In this document: in pieces, positions 23,401 to 36,144 of the stretch
Layout of the letters: the number at the start of each line of letters is the position of its first letter
Numbering within the stretch: the first letter of the stretch is position 1
Assembly (NCBI GenBank): GCA_012656075.1
Contig: JAAKBF010000027.1
Coordinates: 186,001 to 250,000 of the forward strand
Direction of reading: 5' to 3'
DNA length: 64,000 bases
Source of the DNA: Phytophthora hibernalis
Lineage: Eukaryota > Oomycota > Peronosporomycetes > Peronosporales > Peronosporaceae
Notes under the pieces: model-generated
The model's input: the letters and a program-made list of their open reading frames with translations, nothing else
Database searches by the model: none
Told to the model about the DNA's origin: nothing
Position numbers and translations under genes: made by a program

Positions 23401-26400
23401 TGTCAAGGCTATCGTGCTTGAGGCAGGTCTGAAGGCAACTCAGACAGTAATTTACGCTGAGTTCGACGATTTGAACTCGGATGAGGTGGCAGTTCTAACG
23501 TATTTAATCCGTCAAGACGATCTACCACCGCACGTGTATTCCTCAGCAGACAAAGTGAAGCTTCACGCCATTGACCATCAGTCAAAAGGGTTACAAACAG
23601 CACCACCACGGTCGTCGTTTCTTCAGGAAATGACTTCGCCCGTTGAAAAAGAAAAAGGAGGAACCAAGCGACCGACAACTCACTCATCTGCGCATTTGCT
23701 AACAATCTTCCGCGAGAACGTGAGACGGAGTCTCTATATCGTGTTGTCAATTGGGTGGGTGGCCGTTGCTGATAGTATGAGAAGACATTTGCCATATTCT
23801 GAACCACACTTCTCTACTTGATTTTGTACAGATGCCAGGCTAAGCTGATCAATTTTATGACTCTCCAACCGGCAGTGTACTACAGATTAGTGACGAAGAC
23901 ATTTCCCAACTGGCAGGACGTATCATCTGAAGCGGTTTGCAATAGTGCTCTGCATGAATGGACACCACTAAATGACTATGTTGTCTCTGAACCCACCAGT
24001 ACTTCGCCGGATGAAGCTACTAGACTCGTTGTGAATGCCGATATTCGCGCTCAACTACGAGACATCATGATAATAGCCCATCACGTGGCGAAAAACTTTG
24101 TGAGCGATGGAACTCATCATCAGCAAATTTTACTATCTCCCACCGTACGCGGAAGGAGGTTTGGCGCCACCACCACGCAGCTAGACGACATGTTACGAGT
24201 GTTTAAAATTCTGTTTGCGTTCCACCACCGAAAGTTAGAGCACCAGATTCGTGATTTGGGGAAGGCGTTAACATTTTGGCTAAAAGATTATCACAGACAA
24301 GCGTCCGCGTTGCAAAAGAAGAAACGAGTGAAGCTCTTCAGACTGATGCGACGCAGGCTGTTTTGGAAACCAATGTAGAACTCGCAGCCCAAGAAGGTAT
24401 CGAAAGAGAAGCCAGGCGGATGTTCTTGCTTGACGAGGAGCGGTGTGCCAAAATTCAAAGTGAAATCGAAGTGGAACGCACCGGCATACAGCGTGAGCTA
24501 TCGAAGTCACTACCGGATGTCCAAGAGGCAACCGAGGCGTTGTCGCAGATCAACAAATACCATATCGTCGAGATGAAATCCTTCACACATCCTCCTCAGC
24601 TCGTGCGATTAGCGATGCAGGCCGTCTGTGTACTTCTTGATGTTCCACCGACTTGGAGTGAAGCGCTACGAATTCTGGCGGACATTCGCTTTCTGGATCG
24701 CCTCCGCAACTTTGATAAGGACAGGATCGATCCTACACTAATCGATCGTGTCAAGTTTTACGTAAATCACCCGGACTTCTCGATGGAAAACATGAGACGA
24801 GCATCACTAGCTTCGACAACACTGTGTAAGTGGGTTCTAGCTCTGGTACGCTACTTTGAAGCGATGAAACGGGTGGCCCCACACAGAAATTGCTCGAAGA
24901 GACTGAGCGTAATTTCCACATCATTGAAGAACGTGCTCACGCTGAGAAGAAGAAGCTCGTAGACATTGAAATTCATTTGGCCGAGCTTCGCAGTCTTCAC
25001 ACCCAAAATCTCCAGCGCGAAGCTGAGCTCCAGCGAACCCAGGAAACGAGGCTACGTTGGAAGTCCTCGGTCGCATCATTCGGTCATGTTATTAAGCAAT
25101 GGTACGATATCACGCGAAAGCGATTGGAAAGTGTGGAGCGGCAGCAAGTCAACTTGCTTGGGGATTGTGCCATTGTAGCGACTTTGGTGATCTTTGGGGC
25201 AGAGAAATTTCACGAAGACCGGGAAAAGCTCGTGCTACAATGTCGAGAAGCTATTCAGAAGCACTCCGCCGCTCCTCAAAATGATCCGTACCCTCTGTCA
25301 GCAGATATACCTTCAATGCTGCAGCACTGGGCCCTAAGTGGGAAGGTTTGGCGACACACCTGCGGAAGGTCATTGTTGATATGCAAGACGAAGAGAATGA
25401 GGCACTTGCTACTAGTCTGTTTCTGATGGATCAAGTTCATCAAGTGTGTTTCAAGATTCCATTCCTCGTAGACCCTCTTGATCGTGGAGTCTCCTGGCTT
25501 AAGAAGGCCTACCATAGCACCACACCATCGAATGGGTCTTCTCGAAGTGACCCTACTAGAACGCTAAAAAATAGCAGTACTAGTCATCGTTCACACGATG
25601 AAGCTGGGGGTATGGTCGTCCTGGATGCTGGAGATCCGCAGTTGATTCGTACAATTGAGGCGTGCCTAGCACAGACGCCACCATCTATGGTACGCTCACC
25701 TGGAAGGTGTTGCCCGATACTTCTTCTAAATGTTTTGTACTTTCGTTTTGATAGATACTGATAGAAAACGCGTCCGAAGGGGAGGAGGCTACGATTGAAG
25801 CTGCCCTGGAGTTGATTATCTTACTCAAGGAGAAGAGCAGCTGTGCAGTATATTTTGCTGCCAAGTCACTTGACAAAGCGGCATTCTGGATGCCCAAGGT
25901 TACTACTGTACTTCGTGCGTTTCATCGCCCTTTGTGAACTTTTAAGCTGATGATATCCTCTTGTATGACTTTAGACATGGAGCCACTTTGCTGCTGTTGA
26001 CTTCACGCCCACCCGGCAAGACATGGACAATCACTTCATGGCGTTATTCTGTCACAGTTCCGGTGCAACCGTCCAGAGTGAAATTGAGTCAGTGCAGTCG
26101 AGACTGAGCGTTGACAAGGAAAATGAAGAAGCACTGTTCCGAAGTTTTCTATCGAATTTGTGCGCGGCAAGTGGTGAAAAGGCTTCAAACGCTGGATTGA
26201 GCTCAGTTGCGGTACCTATCTTGTCTGCGTGGATTTCGTCCGGTACTGGCCATCAAGGATTTCATGACGAGCAATCAATGGAACGCATCGCATCGCAGTT
26301 ACATGACTTTTGGTTGTTCAGAAGACACGAAAACAGGTTCAACAAGATCTGCTAGGCTTTTGTGAAGCACGGCAGAACGCGCTCACATTCGCTCGTCGGG

Positions 26401-29400
26401 CCCGCGCTTTCATGTTAGCGGAAGAAAGTTTGGCAAAGCTCAACTCTTCTCTGCACATTCCGCTTTCACACACCTTGATGAATATTGCTGAGTGTGTTGT
26501 GAAGTCACTGTCTGTGACTGAACAACCCCTGGAACTGGAAATTCAATTGATGAATCACAAGGACCTGCTTCAGTAGTTCGCGTGCCTTCGAATGTTGCTT
26601 CAGTGACGGTATTGACTACTGTTTCATACGTCTGCCAACGCCTCGCAGCACTCCCCACATCTTTGCACAGAACGTATTTACTCTGTTTGGTATTGGAGAT
26701 GGGAGACATTGACAACGAGGAGAGCGTGCATTTTGGAGTGCTCCAGTCAATTTTGCTGGAGGGGGCGCGAGGTCGCATTCTAAAGCTGAGTTCAGGACGC
26801 AGTTTAGCTTGTCACCACTTTGAGCGCACCCATGACGAACCCAATGCGGTGAAGCAAGTAGCACAGTGCTCTGTCGATATGATTGTTGGCGCTGGTCTTC
26901 TGGCAATGACAGATGTAGCTGCTTCAAGAACTTCACGAAAGCGTCTAGACAACGATCTCCTTGCTGCGTTCTTAAAAATTCAGCAGGGTTTCTTTCAGGA
27001 CAAGAAGAGGGTTTCTCTTTATGCATTGAAGCTCGCGTTATACGATGATATGGCAGAAAATGCGTATGACTGGAAGGCCTACATGAAGTCTTCATCGATG
27101 TACAATGTAAATGATGATAAAATTCGAGGACACAGGTATGCACAGCCTTCAGACCAACCTGACCGTATTCTGTGGCCGCCGTGGATAAAACATAATCTTG
27201 GATTTCTCGGACAGCTTCAAATTCATGTGTGCTTGTTCAACACACTCCCCTTCAAATGATCGACGATATGATCACAACGCAGCTCGGAGCCGAAGTGGTC
27301 TTGTCATTACTCGGTGCATCAGAAGGAGGAGGAGGGGTAGTCCGACCCAGCTTGGATGCACTGGCCAAAACTGCGAGCTCCTCGACCCCGCTGCTTATTC
27401 TTTCGGACTCAAGCGAGTTTGTTGTCGCTGGTGCGTCCAGTGTACGACATTGCGCAAGAAGACATAAGATTCCAGCTGAAGCGGTTGCTTCCATGTCCAT
27501 GGGCCAAGATACGGTAGCTCGAACTTCTGGTAGCAGCATTGGGTCACATCGTGATACAACTAGCGCGAATTTGACTGAAAATGACTTGGTTACTCGCGAT
27601 GTCAATGCACTCACAAGAATCCGAGAGATGTCGATGGACCCTGGGTGGACTATTATCGAAGGCGCTGTTGTAGCGCCATCCTTGAGCGTCAACAATGCGT
27701 TGCGACTTCAGATTGCACGTCTTAGTGACGTGAAGTCTACGAATCACGACTTTCGTATGTGGCTGGTGGAGGAGTTGTCGACACCGAGGCAGTTCGCCAA
27801 ATACTCTCAACGGTACCGTGACCTGGCCCTTGTTCCGGCTCGACGTCTCTTCTTAGAGCTGCCTCAGACACTCCGGCAGCATTATGACGCTTACTTGCAG
27901 TCCGAGCAGGAGCGAAGAGAAGCAGACAAACTGAAGGAATTGGAGAAGGCGTTGGAAGCACCAAGTCGTCCTGCTCCGCTTTCGCGGCACGCCTCATCAA
28001 AAATGACTGCTCTTCAGCGCAGTGGCGCAGAGCAACAGAAGATTCGAACGGCTCTGTGGCTCTTTCACTCCATTTTCGTCTTCATCTCCAGGATCCGCGA
28101 GGCATGACAACCAATGGCTCAGCTATCTCTGCAAAAGCAGTTCCTGCTGACATGTTCATTTCTCATTACGAACTGGATCGAGCGACACGCTTGATTCAGC
28201 TGCATATGCATCAACGAGAAGTTGCAGCCACTGTCACATCAGGGACGACGTCGTCAGTGCAGTCCACTCCCCTGCTGCGGCTGCCGCAGAAGCCCATGGG
28301 AAGACACTGACTGAGCTTGCAGCCTTAGTTTACATGGGTCGCCTCTGGGGAAATGTTCGAGCGATTCAATGTCGAGAGCTGCTGACCTGGTGTCTGCACT
28401 ACGATACACTTGACTTGCACAACGCAGAGCAGGATACGTCGATTGTGTCGCGTATTCTACAGCTACGCGAGAGGCTAGTGACAACGACAATGGCTCCATC
28501 CGCGAACCTCTTTGAACAGATCGAGCTTGAGCTGGTCCCAATTGGACTGCAGTACCAGCAACGAACGCACGCCTCATCAACCGTTTTGAAAAGTGTATCA
28601 AGTATCTATCGCGAACCACCTCTTGTGAATGGAAGTACAAACTCCTCTAGAACTGCTGCAGCTGTCGCCGCAAACCTGTCTTCTGCCCAGAAATGCCTGG
28701 AGGAGCTGACGGCCGAATTCCCTGACAAGTCCAGTCTGTCGAGCAGCATTCAGCAATTACAGAAACAGCAGCGAGAGAGCATGATAAGTAGTTGGGGCAA
28801 ACAGAAAGCTAGTAGTGTTGTGGACGTATTGGTAAACCACAACTCAATTCGGCCCCCACCGACTCGACAGGGGCGAGTCAGTACGCTTCGTAGGCAGCAA
28901 TATGTCTTGACGCAGTTGCAGCAGCAGCCAACCGCACATTTGATTCAAGTCGAGCTCCCAGCCATGGAGGCCTACTTGATGTTCGTTTGGACGAGTGCCG
29001 AGACCATTTTATCATTACGAACGAATAGTGTGGAGCTCTTAAATCCGGAAACAATGACAGCAGTTGATGCCCTAGCTCGAGGTGACCTGCCTCCGACGTG
29101 GAGAGGTGAAGCTGTGAGATCCGGTGACAGCGAAGGATTTTCGACGCCGACGCGGTTGAAGCCCTGGCTGCATTGGTTTCAGGACGCAGTCGCATTCTTC
29201 CACACTCACCAACAATCTGTACTGGCGTTTGCCCCCGTCAGAATCGACTCGATCTGGTTACCTGCACTGCAACGTCCGAAAGGTTGGTTAATCTACTGGC
29301 TTATCTGTCAAAATTGTTTGCATCACTCACTTCCCTTGTTATACCATGCAGCGCTATTGTTTTCGTTCCGTCACAGCATTGCGGTGAGGAACAGCATCCC

Positions 29401-30020
29401 GCTTCGGAAGATTTCGTTTGTGGTGCTACCTCTTCACTCGTCAAAAGCTCAATCACCCGCTTCAAGAAACCCTCAAATCGATGCGTCTGGAACCACTCCG
29501 AACCCTGTCGAGGACGTCCTCGGCTCCATCGTGCTATCGGGGCTGTTCCTATCGGTACGAATGCATTCAGGTACTTGGTATCTATCGTCTCCTTCATCCG
29601 TTACTCATCCCTTTGCATGGTTGTCGATGTGCTTCAGAACGCGAGGTGGAATCTGGATTCATGCACTCTGACGGAACATCAGGTTGGGTCGTCACCCCGA
29701 CCCCAAATCCAATGCCCAACACCTCCGGTCGATACCAACCACTCCCACCATTGACGTTGTACGCCACCACTTGGTTCCGTTTTGCACCCGAAGGTTTGAT
29801 GCTGCCGTCTTCGAGGTCCAGAGGGGACCCTCGACCACTTCCGAACCAGACTGCACCCAATTTGGGGTTCTATCGCTGTCCGCTGTACAAATCCCCCGAC
29901 CAATTGGCAGTGCTGGAAAACCCACTAGATTATGTCTTCATGCCCGTACCAGGCGAAAACACTGGGGTCATGGCAGTACAAGGCGTCGCACTCTTCCTAC
30001 TCGAGCAGCATTTTGACTAG
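14423..30020 (+). CDS. Dynein heavy chain (axonemal type) with a degenerate AAA1 site
   Basis: A multi-exon gene encoding a heavy chain of more than 4,000 residues. Main coding blocks: 14423-14966, 15018-16660, 16640-17606, 17558-19620, 19624-22200, 22218-22400, 22481-23800, 23830-24900, 24890-25750, 25980-26575, 26582-27240, 27229-28310 and 28334-30020. Several joins are short introns and some are frame breaks. The tail and linker occupy the first 5 kb. AAA2 (about 20486-20512) has the P-loop GRGVCGKST and Walker B WIVFDG. AAA3 (about 21892) has GESGIGKT. AAA4 (about 23280) has no GK[ST]. The stalk (24276-25100) encloses a well-kept microtubule-binding domain (EMKSFTHPPQLV, FDKD, HPDFSMENMRRASLAS). 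The C-terminus ends YRCPLYKSPDQLAVLEN, then a VQGVALFLLEQ-like end, as in axonemal chains. At AAA1 (19482-19671) the Walker A and B signatures are gone. A run of five G (19620-19624) breaks the frame; six would keep it. Likely in zoospore flagella. The subtype is unassigned. Confidence 0.85.
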
Positions 30021-30118
30021 CACATCGTGATGTACCCATTACACAAAACACAAATAATAGTCCTCATCAATTTGTGCCATTTCAGCCAATCGCCGCCAGC
30101 AATCACAAATCGACCTGC

Positions 30119-30126
30119 GTCCTGAG
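30119..30126. repeat. Left target-site duplication of the hAT-type MITE
   Basis: GTCCTGAG here is identical to 30589-30596 and flanks the element exactly. Eight bases is the usual duplication length for hAT transposons. Confidence 0.85.
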
Positions 30127-30588
30127 CAGGGTTGCGTAAACCCCATTTTTGCTCGGCTACGGATGGTTCTATTAAAAATTGTGGGTGGGTCCGGGTTTTG
30201 GATTTTTATCACCTAACCCCCGTCCAATAATATTCTACATTTTATCTAAATATGACAATGATTTGTAAAACGTCAAGTAAACGAGGTTGAATTTGAATTT
30301 CAATGTTTTTTGATGATTCTGGTGGTGATTCTGGCTGGAAACTAGGTCCTACTGATTACAGCCTCCCTCCAACAGAGCCTGCATGATCCTCTAGCAACTC
30401 GCTTACTTGTAATAAGCTTAAAACACCATGCAAATGCTGTTGGCTGACATGTGAACATACAATTTTGCATTCCATTTGGTCTGGAGGATGGGTGGGTGGA
30501 ACTTTTAAATTACCCACCCAGGAGATTTTGGGGTGGGTGGATTGAATAAATGGTTTATTCCCACTTTAAAAAACATTCCGCAACCCTG
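30127..30588. mobile_element. hAT-type MITE
   Basis: A 462-bp AT-rich, non-coding element. It starts CAGGGTTGCG and ends with the exact complement CGCAACCCTG. It is bounded on both sides by the same 8-bp sequence GTCCTGAG. The CAGGG-type termini and 8-bp duplication are the hallmarks of the hAT superfamily. It contains G/T-rich and C/A-rich blocks (GGGTGGGT near 30185 and 30530) and has no transposase. It ends 23 bp before the ATG of the poly(A) polymerase, so it must form part of that gene's leader or promoter. The perfect duplication indicates a fairly recent insertion. Confidence 0.85.
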
Positions 30589-30596
30589 GTCCTGAG
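30589..30596. repeat. Right target-site duplication of the hAT-type MITE
   Basis: GTCCTGAG, the partner of 30119-30126. It lies 15 bp before the poly(A) polymerase start codon. Confidence 0.85.
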
Positions 30597-30611
30597 CTCC
30601 GTCCTGCAGTC

Positions 30612-32889
30612 ATGACGACGCCGCTATCGACTGCTGAGCCCACGGACGAGGACAGGCGACTGAACGAGGAGTTGCTGCAGACGCTGCGGTGCGTTTGCGC
30701 CTCGTTGCGTGCTCTAACTCGCTCTGGAAGGGACTAAAAGTGGTCCTGTGACCAATTCTGCACAGGTCCTGCGGCCTCTACGAGAGCGAGCAGCAATTGG
30801 CCAGACGCGAGGGTGTGCTCAAAAGACTGCAACAAGTGCTGGACGAGTACGCACTGCACGAAGGCCTGGCGACCGCCAAGCGCCTGCAGCTGCGCACATT
30901 TGGGTCCTACAGGCTCGGCGTGCAGAACCGAGAGGCCGATATTGACACGTACAGACACAAAAGACCAAAAGACCAAATACCTAATTTTATGACTAATTGT
31001 GCTAATGACACAGACTGTGTATCGCACCAAGACATTGCACAAGTGCGAGCTTCTTCGAGAAGGCTCCGATAATGCTGGAGGCGACGCCGAATATCACGGG
31101 GTTGCACGTCATCAGTGACGCGTAGGTTGCAATTTGAGGATGACGATGCTGAAGTTTTGCTGAGACTATTTTTGTGTAGATTTGTGCCTGTGATCAAGAT
31201 GAAGGTGGACGGAATCCCGGTGGACCTGCTGTTCGTGTCACTAAATCTGGACTCAGTTCCTGAGGATATTGACATGCTGGACGACCAGCACTTGAGAGGC
31301 CTGGATGAGTCCTCGGTGCGCAGTTGCAACGGCGTCCGAGTGACCGAAAGGATTTTGCAGCTTGTGCCCCATCCGGACAGATTCCGCACGACGTTGATTG
31401 CAGTGAAGCATTGGGCCCGGGTACGAACATGTTGCTTATTAATTGGGGTTCGTCACGGTGACGGACGTGATGTTTTTTTTGTGTGTGTACAGATTCGAGG
31501 CATCTACTCGAACGTCTTGGGGTTCCTAGGTGGCGTGAATTGGGCCATCTTGGTGGCGCGTATCTGCCAGTTTTACCCGAACTCGCTGCCGGCGTCATTG
31601 CTCTCACGGTTCTTTAGGATATACCAGATGTGGACATGGCCGAATCCGATCATGCTTGACAGGGTGGAGAACCCGCTCAACCTTGGCTTCTCGGTGATGC
31701 AAATGTTCTTATTTTTCACGAATACCGATTCGATTGATTTTAGTCGAGCCATATGGCATAAGGGGTAGTCAACAGCAGACAACTAACTTTTTTGTGGATA
31801 TGGTGTTTGCAGGTCTGGAATCCTAAAACCAACGTACGCGACCGATTGCACTTGATGCCGATCATCACGCCGGCATATCCAGAGTACAACTCGTCCTACA
31901 ATGTCATGTCGTCCACGCTCCGAGTTCTCAAGGCCGAGTTTGGGAAGGGCTTTACTCGGACGCTTGAGATTGAGACGAAGGTACAGTGGAAACCTTACCT
32001 TCGACATGTTTGCTTTTGTTGTTGTCCTGCTAACATTTAAGTGATCAGAAAACTTCGTGGGCAAAGCTGTTCGTGGCACCAGCATTTTTTGAAAGGTTTA
32101 TCTGCACCTTCGTCGCCGGCTTCTCGCTCCACTTGAAGCCCATTCGTGCACGCTCTGTTTAGTGACTTTTGTTTGATTTGGTCTGCTGCTTGTTTTCCGT
32201 CAGGTCAAAGCACTTTTTGCGTGTCCAGATAACGGCAAGTACTGCTGAAGACTTTGGAGGATGGTTCGGTTGGGTCGAGTCAAGGTTGCGCCACTTGTTT
32301 CTTCGGTACGTGGTAGCTCACCGCCGTATCGGTTCTGGGTGGGTTTTCGGTTCCCAAAATCGAGAACGCTTTATCTATTGTTCATGCCAAATGTCTGCTG
32401 TTGCTTGATTCGAGTTCTGATCTTGTAGCAGTTTATCGCGTCGTTGGTTAACAATGTTGTCTTGTTGTTAGGTTCGAGGCACTTCCGGAGCTACGCATTC
32501 ATCCATTTGCCCGCTTTTTCGACTTCGTTGACACCAAGGAGGTTAGCCCTGAAAGCTCCTCAAAGTCTGAGGTGCATACCTCGTGGTTGTTCATCGGACT
32601 GGGCTTCCCAGCCCCGAAAGCGGTTGCAGCCACTGGCACGACACACGATGTGGACCTGACGAGTGTGATCCGCGAGTTCGCGTACTACACAGACCAGTGG
32701 GAGGCTCGCCACGGCGGAATGGATATGCACATAGATCATGTAACCCGCGCCGAAATCCCCGAGTGGGTGCTAGAGTCCGTAGACAGCGGCGCGGGAGATA
32801 GTAAGCACCTGCATAAGAGGCCACCGACCAAGAACCCGTCCAAGAAGAAAAGCGGGACGCTAGGGACGGAATTGACAGCAGTGGTGTAA
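30612..32889 (+). CDS. Poly(A) polymerase (nuclear, canonical)
   Basis: Adds the poly(A) tail to pre-mRNA 3' ends in the nucleus. Nine exons join cleanly: 30612-30688, 30766-30948, 31014-31121, 31180-31420, 31493-31693, 31813-31980, 32049-32095, 32204-32305 and 32472-32889. All introns are GT-AG of 57-166 nt. The total is 1,545 nt or 514 residues with no frame break. The nucleotidyltransferase site FGSYRLGVQNREADIDTLC gives the G-S motif and the catalytic Asp pair across intron 2. The third Asp lies in the IPVDLLF strand. The central domain has FLGGVNWAILVARICQ and WPNPIML, and then LMPIITPAYPEYNSSYNV, which is diagnostic of eukaryotic PAPs. The RNA-binding-like C-terminal domain ends in a basic KRPPTKNPSKKKSG stretch, a likely nuclear localisation signal. 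The C-terminus is shorter than in vertebrate PAPs. A hAT MITE lies directly upstream. Confidence 0.93.
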
Positions 32890-33217
32890 CGAATGGTACG
32901 AAGGAGACGTTTGCAAGTGAGAGCCGTAGTTGCGGCTCGTCAAAGAAGAGTAAAGGTACGTGAACAGAGGTGATGACGGATGCTGTCATGGCGGCCGTGC
33001 ATTATTGTCCGGTAGGTAGCGGAGCCATCCACTCGTCAGTCGATGAACAGCCATGTTCAAATGGAGCCACGTCGCCTGGCTCGATAGAGTGCAGACTGCA
33101 TAGCTAATACTTTTGGAATTGCAGCAGACCGTGAATTTCAACGTCTTGTTTTCTTGATGGCTTTTGTCTTGTGCCCAATTGCTTCATCGACCACAAACCC
33201 GCATCTTCAACAAGCGC

Positions 33218-34208
33218 CTACTCGTCCTTGAACGCAGGCTTGCGCTTCTCCACGAAGGCGGCCATGCCCTCCTTCTGGTCCTGGGTGGCGAAGGAGCTCC
33301 AGAAGAGGCGGCTCTCGTACTTGAGCCCTCCTGCAGCGACTGCTCGTACGCCGCGTTCACAGCCTCCTTGGCCATCTTGACCACAGGCTGCGAGAAGGAC
33401 GCGATCTTGTTGGCCGTCTTGAGCGCCTCCTCCAGCAGTTGGTCGGCTGGTACGACGCGGGCCACGAGGCCGTCACGCTCGGCCTGCTGGGCGTCGATCA
33501 TGTTGCCCGTGAGGATCATCTCCATGGCCTTGGCCTTGCCCACTGCGCGGATGAGGCGCTGGGTGCCGCCGCAGCCCGGGATCGTGCCCAGCGTGATCTC
33601 CGGCTGGCCGAACTTGGCCGTATCACCGGCGATAATGAGGTCGCAGAGCATGGCCAACTCACAGCCACCGCCCAGCGCGTAGCCGTTGACGGCGGCGATC
33701 ACAGGCTTGGACACTTTGGTGATGTCGCCCCAGTTGGCGAACATGTTGGACGAATAGGCCTCCACGAAGCTCTTGGTGGCCATCTCCTTGATGTCGGCAC
33801 CCGCTGCGAACGCCTTGTCGCTGCCTGTGACGATGATGGCTCCGATGTTCTCGTCGGCGTCGAAGGCGTGGGCCGCACCATTGAGTTCCTCGATCAGAGG
33901 ACTGCACAGTGCGTTGAGGGCCTAAAGAGTCAGGGGGTACGTCAGATGGCTACACTTTTGAGCTAGTCGAATCTATTTTTAGCTCTTGCCTTGGGGCGGT
34001 GTAGGGTAATGATGGCGACTTTGCCGCGCACTTCGGTCAGGATGTTCTCGTACTCGCCTGGGGAGGACGTCATGACGTTTGAGGGTTAGGAGGAGGAGGG
34101 TCTTTTGGGGGTGAGAGGGAGGGATGGGTGGGTACCTTTGGACGCGAAGCAGCGCGCGAGAGGGCGGCGCAGTGCCGAGAGAGACGAGGGGGACCGAAGA
34201 GCGAACAT
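33218..34208 (-). CDS. Enoyl-CoA hydratase, mitochondrial (ECHS1-like)
   Basis: Hydrates 2-enoyl-CoA in mitochondrial beta-oxidation. Exons are 34208-34136, 34057-33990 and 33921-33218. Exon 1 encodes an Arg/Ser-rich amphipathic presequence (MFALRSPSSLSALRRPLARC), a typical matrix-targeting peptide. The mature part starts EYENILTEVRGKVAIITLHRPKALNAL. AFAAGADIKEM forms one half of the oxyanion hole. NGYALGGGCELAMLCD forms the other half and contains a catalytic-region Glu. The second catalytic Glu lies in the FGQPEITLGTIPGCGGTQRL strand. Intron 1 is GT-AG. Intron 2 (33989-33922) has a GC donor (GCAAGA) and an AG acceptor. Exon 3 is one base short of a whole frame: near 33326 a G run reads three where four are needed, after which the tail ends in KRKPAFKDE. 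The expected length of about 281 residues is normal for the family. Confidence 0.9.
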
Positions 34209-35478
34209 GTTTTGACTGCAACGAAGAGGATCTGGTTCTGAACGTTGGCAACGCGGAGAGGATTTTGGGAGATGTTCATTGGCTGAAATTGGGCGGGCCA
34301 AGTTGAAGTTGTTTGACTGTTCACTTGGATCGGAGCGTGGGGCACGTGCTCGCTGCATATTGTCCACACTGATTGGCTGGCGAGAGTCACTGACTCAAAA
34401 GTACTACCTAACCCTGATGTTGAAAACACTTCATTCATTCCTGGAAAGAAGTTATTCCTGGAATAAAGTAATTACTATCAACCAATTATCCTGCTGAAAG
34501 TCGAAGTACTAGTAGTATTTGGAGCTCGCACAAACTTGATGATATATTCCTGGTAATGCAACGGGTACGTTGTACGGACAGCCCTATAGGGATTAATTCG
34601 AAACTCGAAAAGTAGGTTCCGATCCGATGCAAATTTCAATTGACCAGTCTTATAAATCCGCCAATTTGTATCGGGTCTTAGAACACACTTTGTTTCAATG
34701 GATAATATATAAGGTTATACAGGAAGGCATAAAAGGTGTGTTACGTTACGGTATTGAATTTCACGCACCCGGCGCGTTACGTTCGATAAGAAGGGGGCGC
34801 TTGGGGTGGTAAATTATAGGTAAATATGACACAGCGAGGGCAAAAGTGGCCGGCGCAATTAATGTAGGGTGCAGATCATGCCACGCTCCAACGAACTGCG
34901 CGCGTGGTTCGCAGGTCTTACTACTCTACCCTAAAGCCCAGCCCAAGATGCTTCACGTACGCCGCGCAAACTGCATTCGCCGCTACTCGTGACACCTCTG
35001 GCGCCTTGCCACCTCTCTCTTGCTTCGTAGCTATCGCCTCCTTAATCTCAATCCTGCTACCAGCCCAATCCTCTTGTAATACATGTATGATAATGATACA
35101 TTTATATATATATATTGGGGCAACCTCAGTGTAAACTATTTACTTAAAGCTAATGCGGTCGTCCTTTTGGACGCTTCTTCTGAACTAGAGCCATCAAATG
35201 GCGAACTGAAAGACTGGACCAGCTCGCTCGCTGTTGGTTTCACGAGAAGGCGATCTGGAATAATACTACTGAAGTCGCGCCTTCGCTATACCGGAATATA
35301 TATACATGTTGCGCTACAGTTTGTCCCGGTATGCGTCTTTGATAGAATCGCCGGCGACCCGATGTGTATATTGATCTACTGGCTCCACTTGCCAGCATTG
35401 TGGTGATAGACTGCCATACGACAACGTAAGTACTATAGTATTTACTTGCGCCACGACCAAAGCGAGCCTTTAAAGTCC
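34209..35478. other. AT-rich gene-free stretch
   Basis: No gene is supported. The sequence is AT-rich with short TA runs (35096-35117). Small open frames on the plus strand (34627-34812, 34904-35134, 35083-35406) have no motifs and look random. Confidence 0.4.
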
Positions 35479-36144
35479 CGTACTTCTTTGGTCCGGAAAA
35501 GAATTAACCGTTCTGATTTCGGGCCGTAACTTTTTCTATTACGCATTTTCACGTTGCGCAAACTTCATCAGAAGCATCGCTGTCTAAGCTATTTTTCAAG
35601 CTATTTTGCGCTAACAATGGCCTGGATTTAGGGTATATAGCCCCTTTCATTTGATACGTTTTCGAAGGTCACAAGTTTTTTCGCAGCTCAATCAATTTTT
35701 GAGCGGTTTTAGTGCGACTTGCATGAATTGATTTGACATGTGCCAGACTATAATACAGCGTTTCAGCAGCTGCAAACCCGCTTACATAATATGTACCGGC
35801 TTACGTAATATGTTGAGGCCCCGTCAAACAAAAAGATACTAATGTGCATTTAATTACTTTTGAAACTGAGCACACCACGGTGAAGATCAGCGTCTTAGGG
35901 TTATTTTAAGCCCTTGTCGACCCCAGGTTGTCTATTCAGTATAAAAACCAATAAAAGTATATATTTTTTTAATTTCGGCCAGAGATATTTTTCGGCCGCT
36001 CATCACGTAAAAAAGCGCGGGGCTTCCACTAGTTGTCCCATTGACGTCTTATTCGTCACATAGGCGATGAAATTTGACTTTCTCCAGAGGCCTTCTGACT
36101 TTAGTATTATTTTGAATGAGGGACTTTTTCGGATGACACAAGTA

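Noticed and set aside
29418..30020. A separate gene after the dynein
   Set aside because: Its end (CPLYKSPDQLAVLEN ... GVALFLLEQ) is the normal dynein heavy-chain C-terminus.
30936..31072. Loss of the catalytic Asp region in poly(A) polymerase by a frame shift
   Set aside because: A GT-AG intron (30949-31013) restores ADIDTLC and the following conserved sequence; the gene is intact.
33164..33966. Long plus-strand open frames across 33164-33966
   Set aside because: They are antisense shadows of the GC-rich enoyl-CoA hydratase exon.
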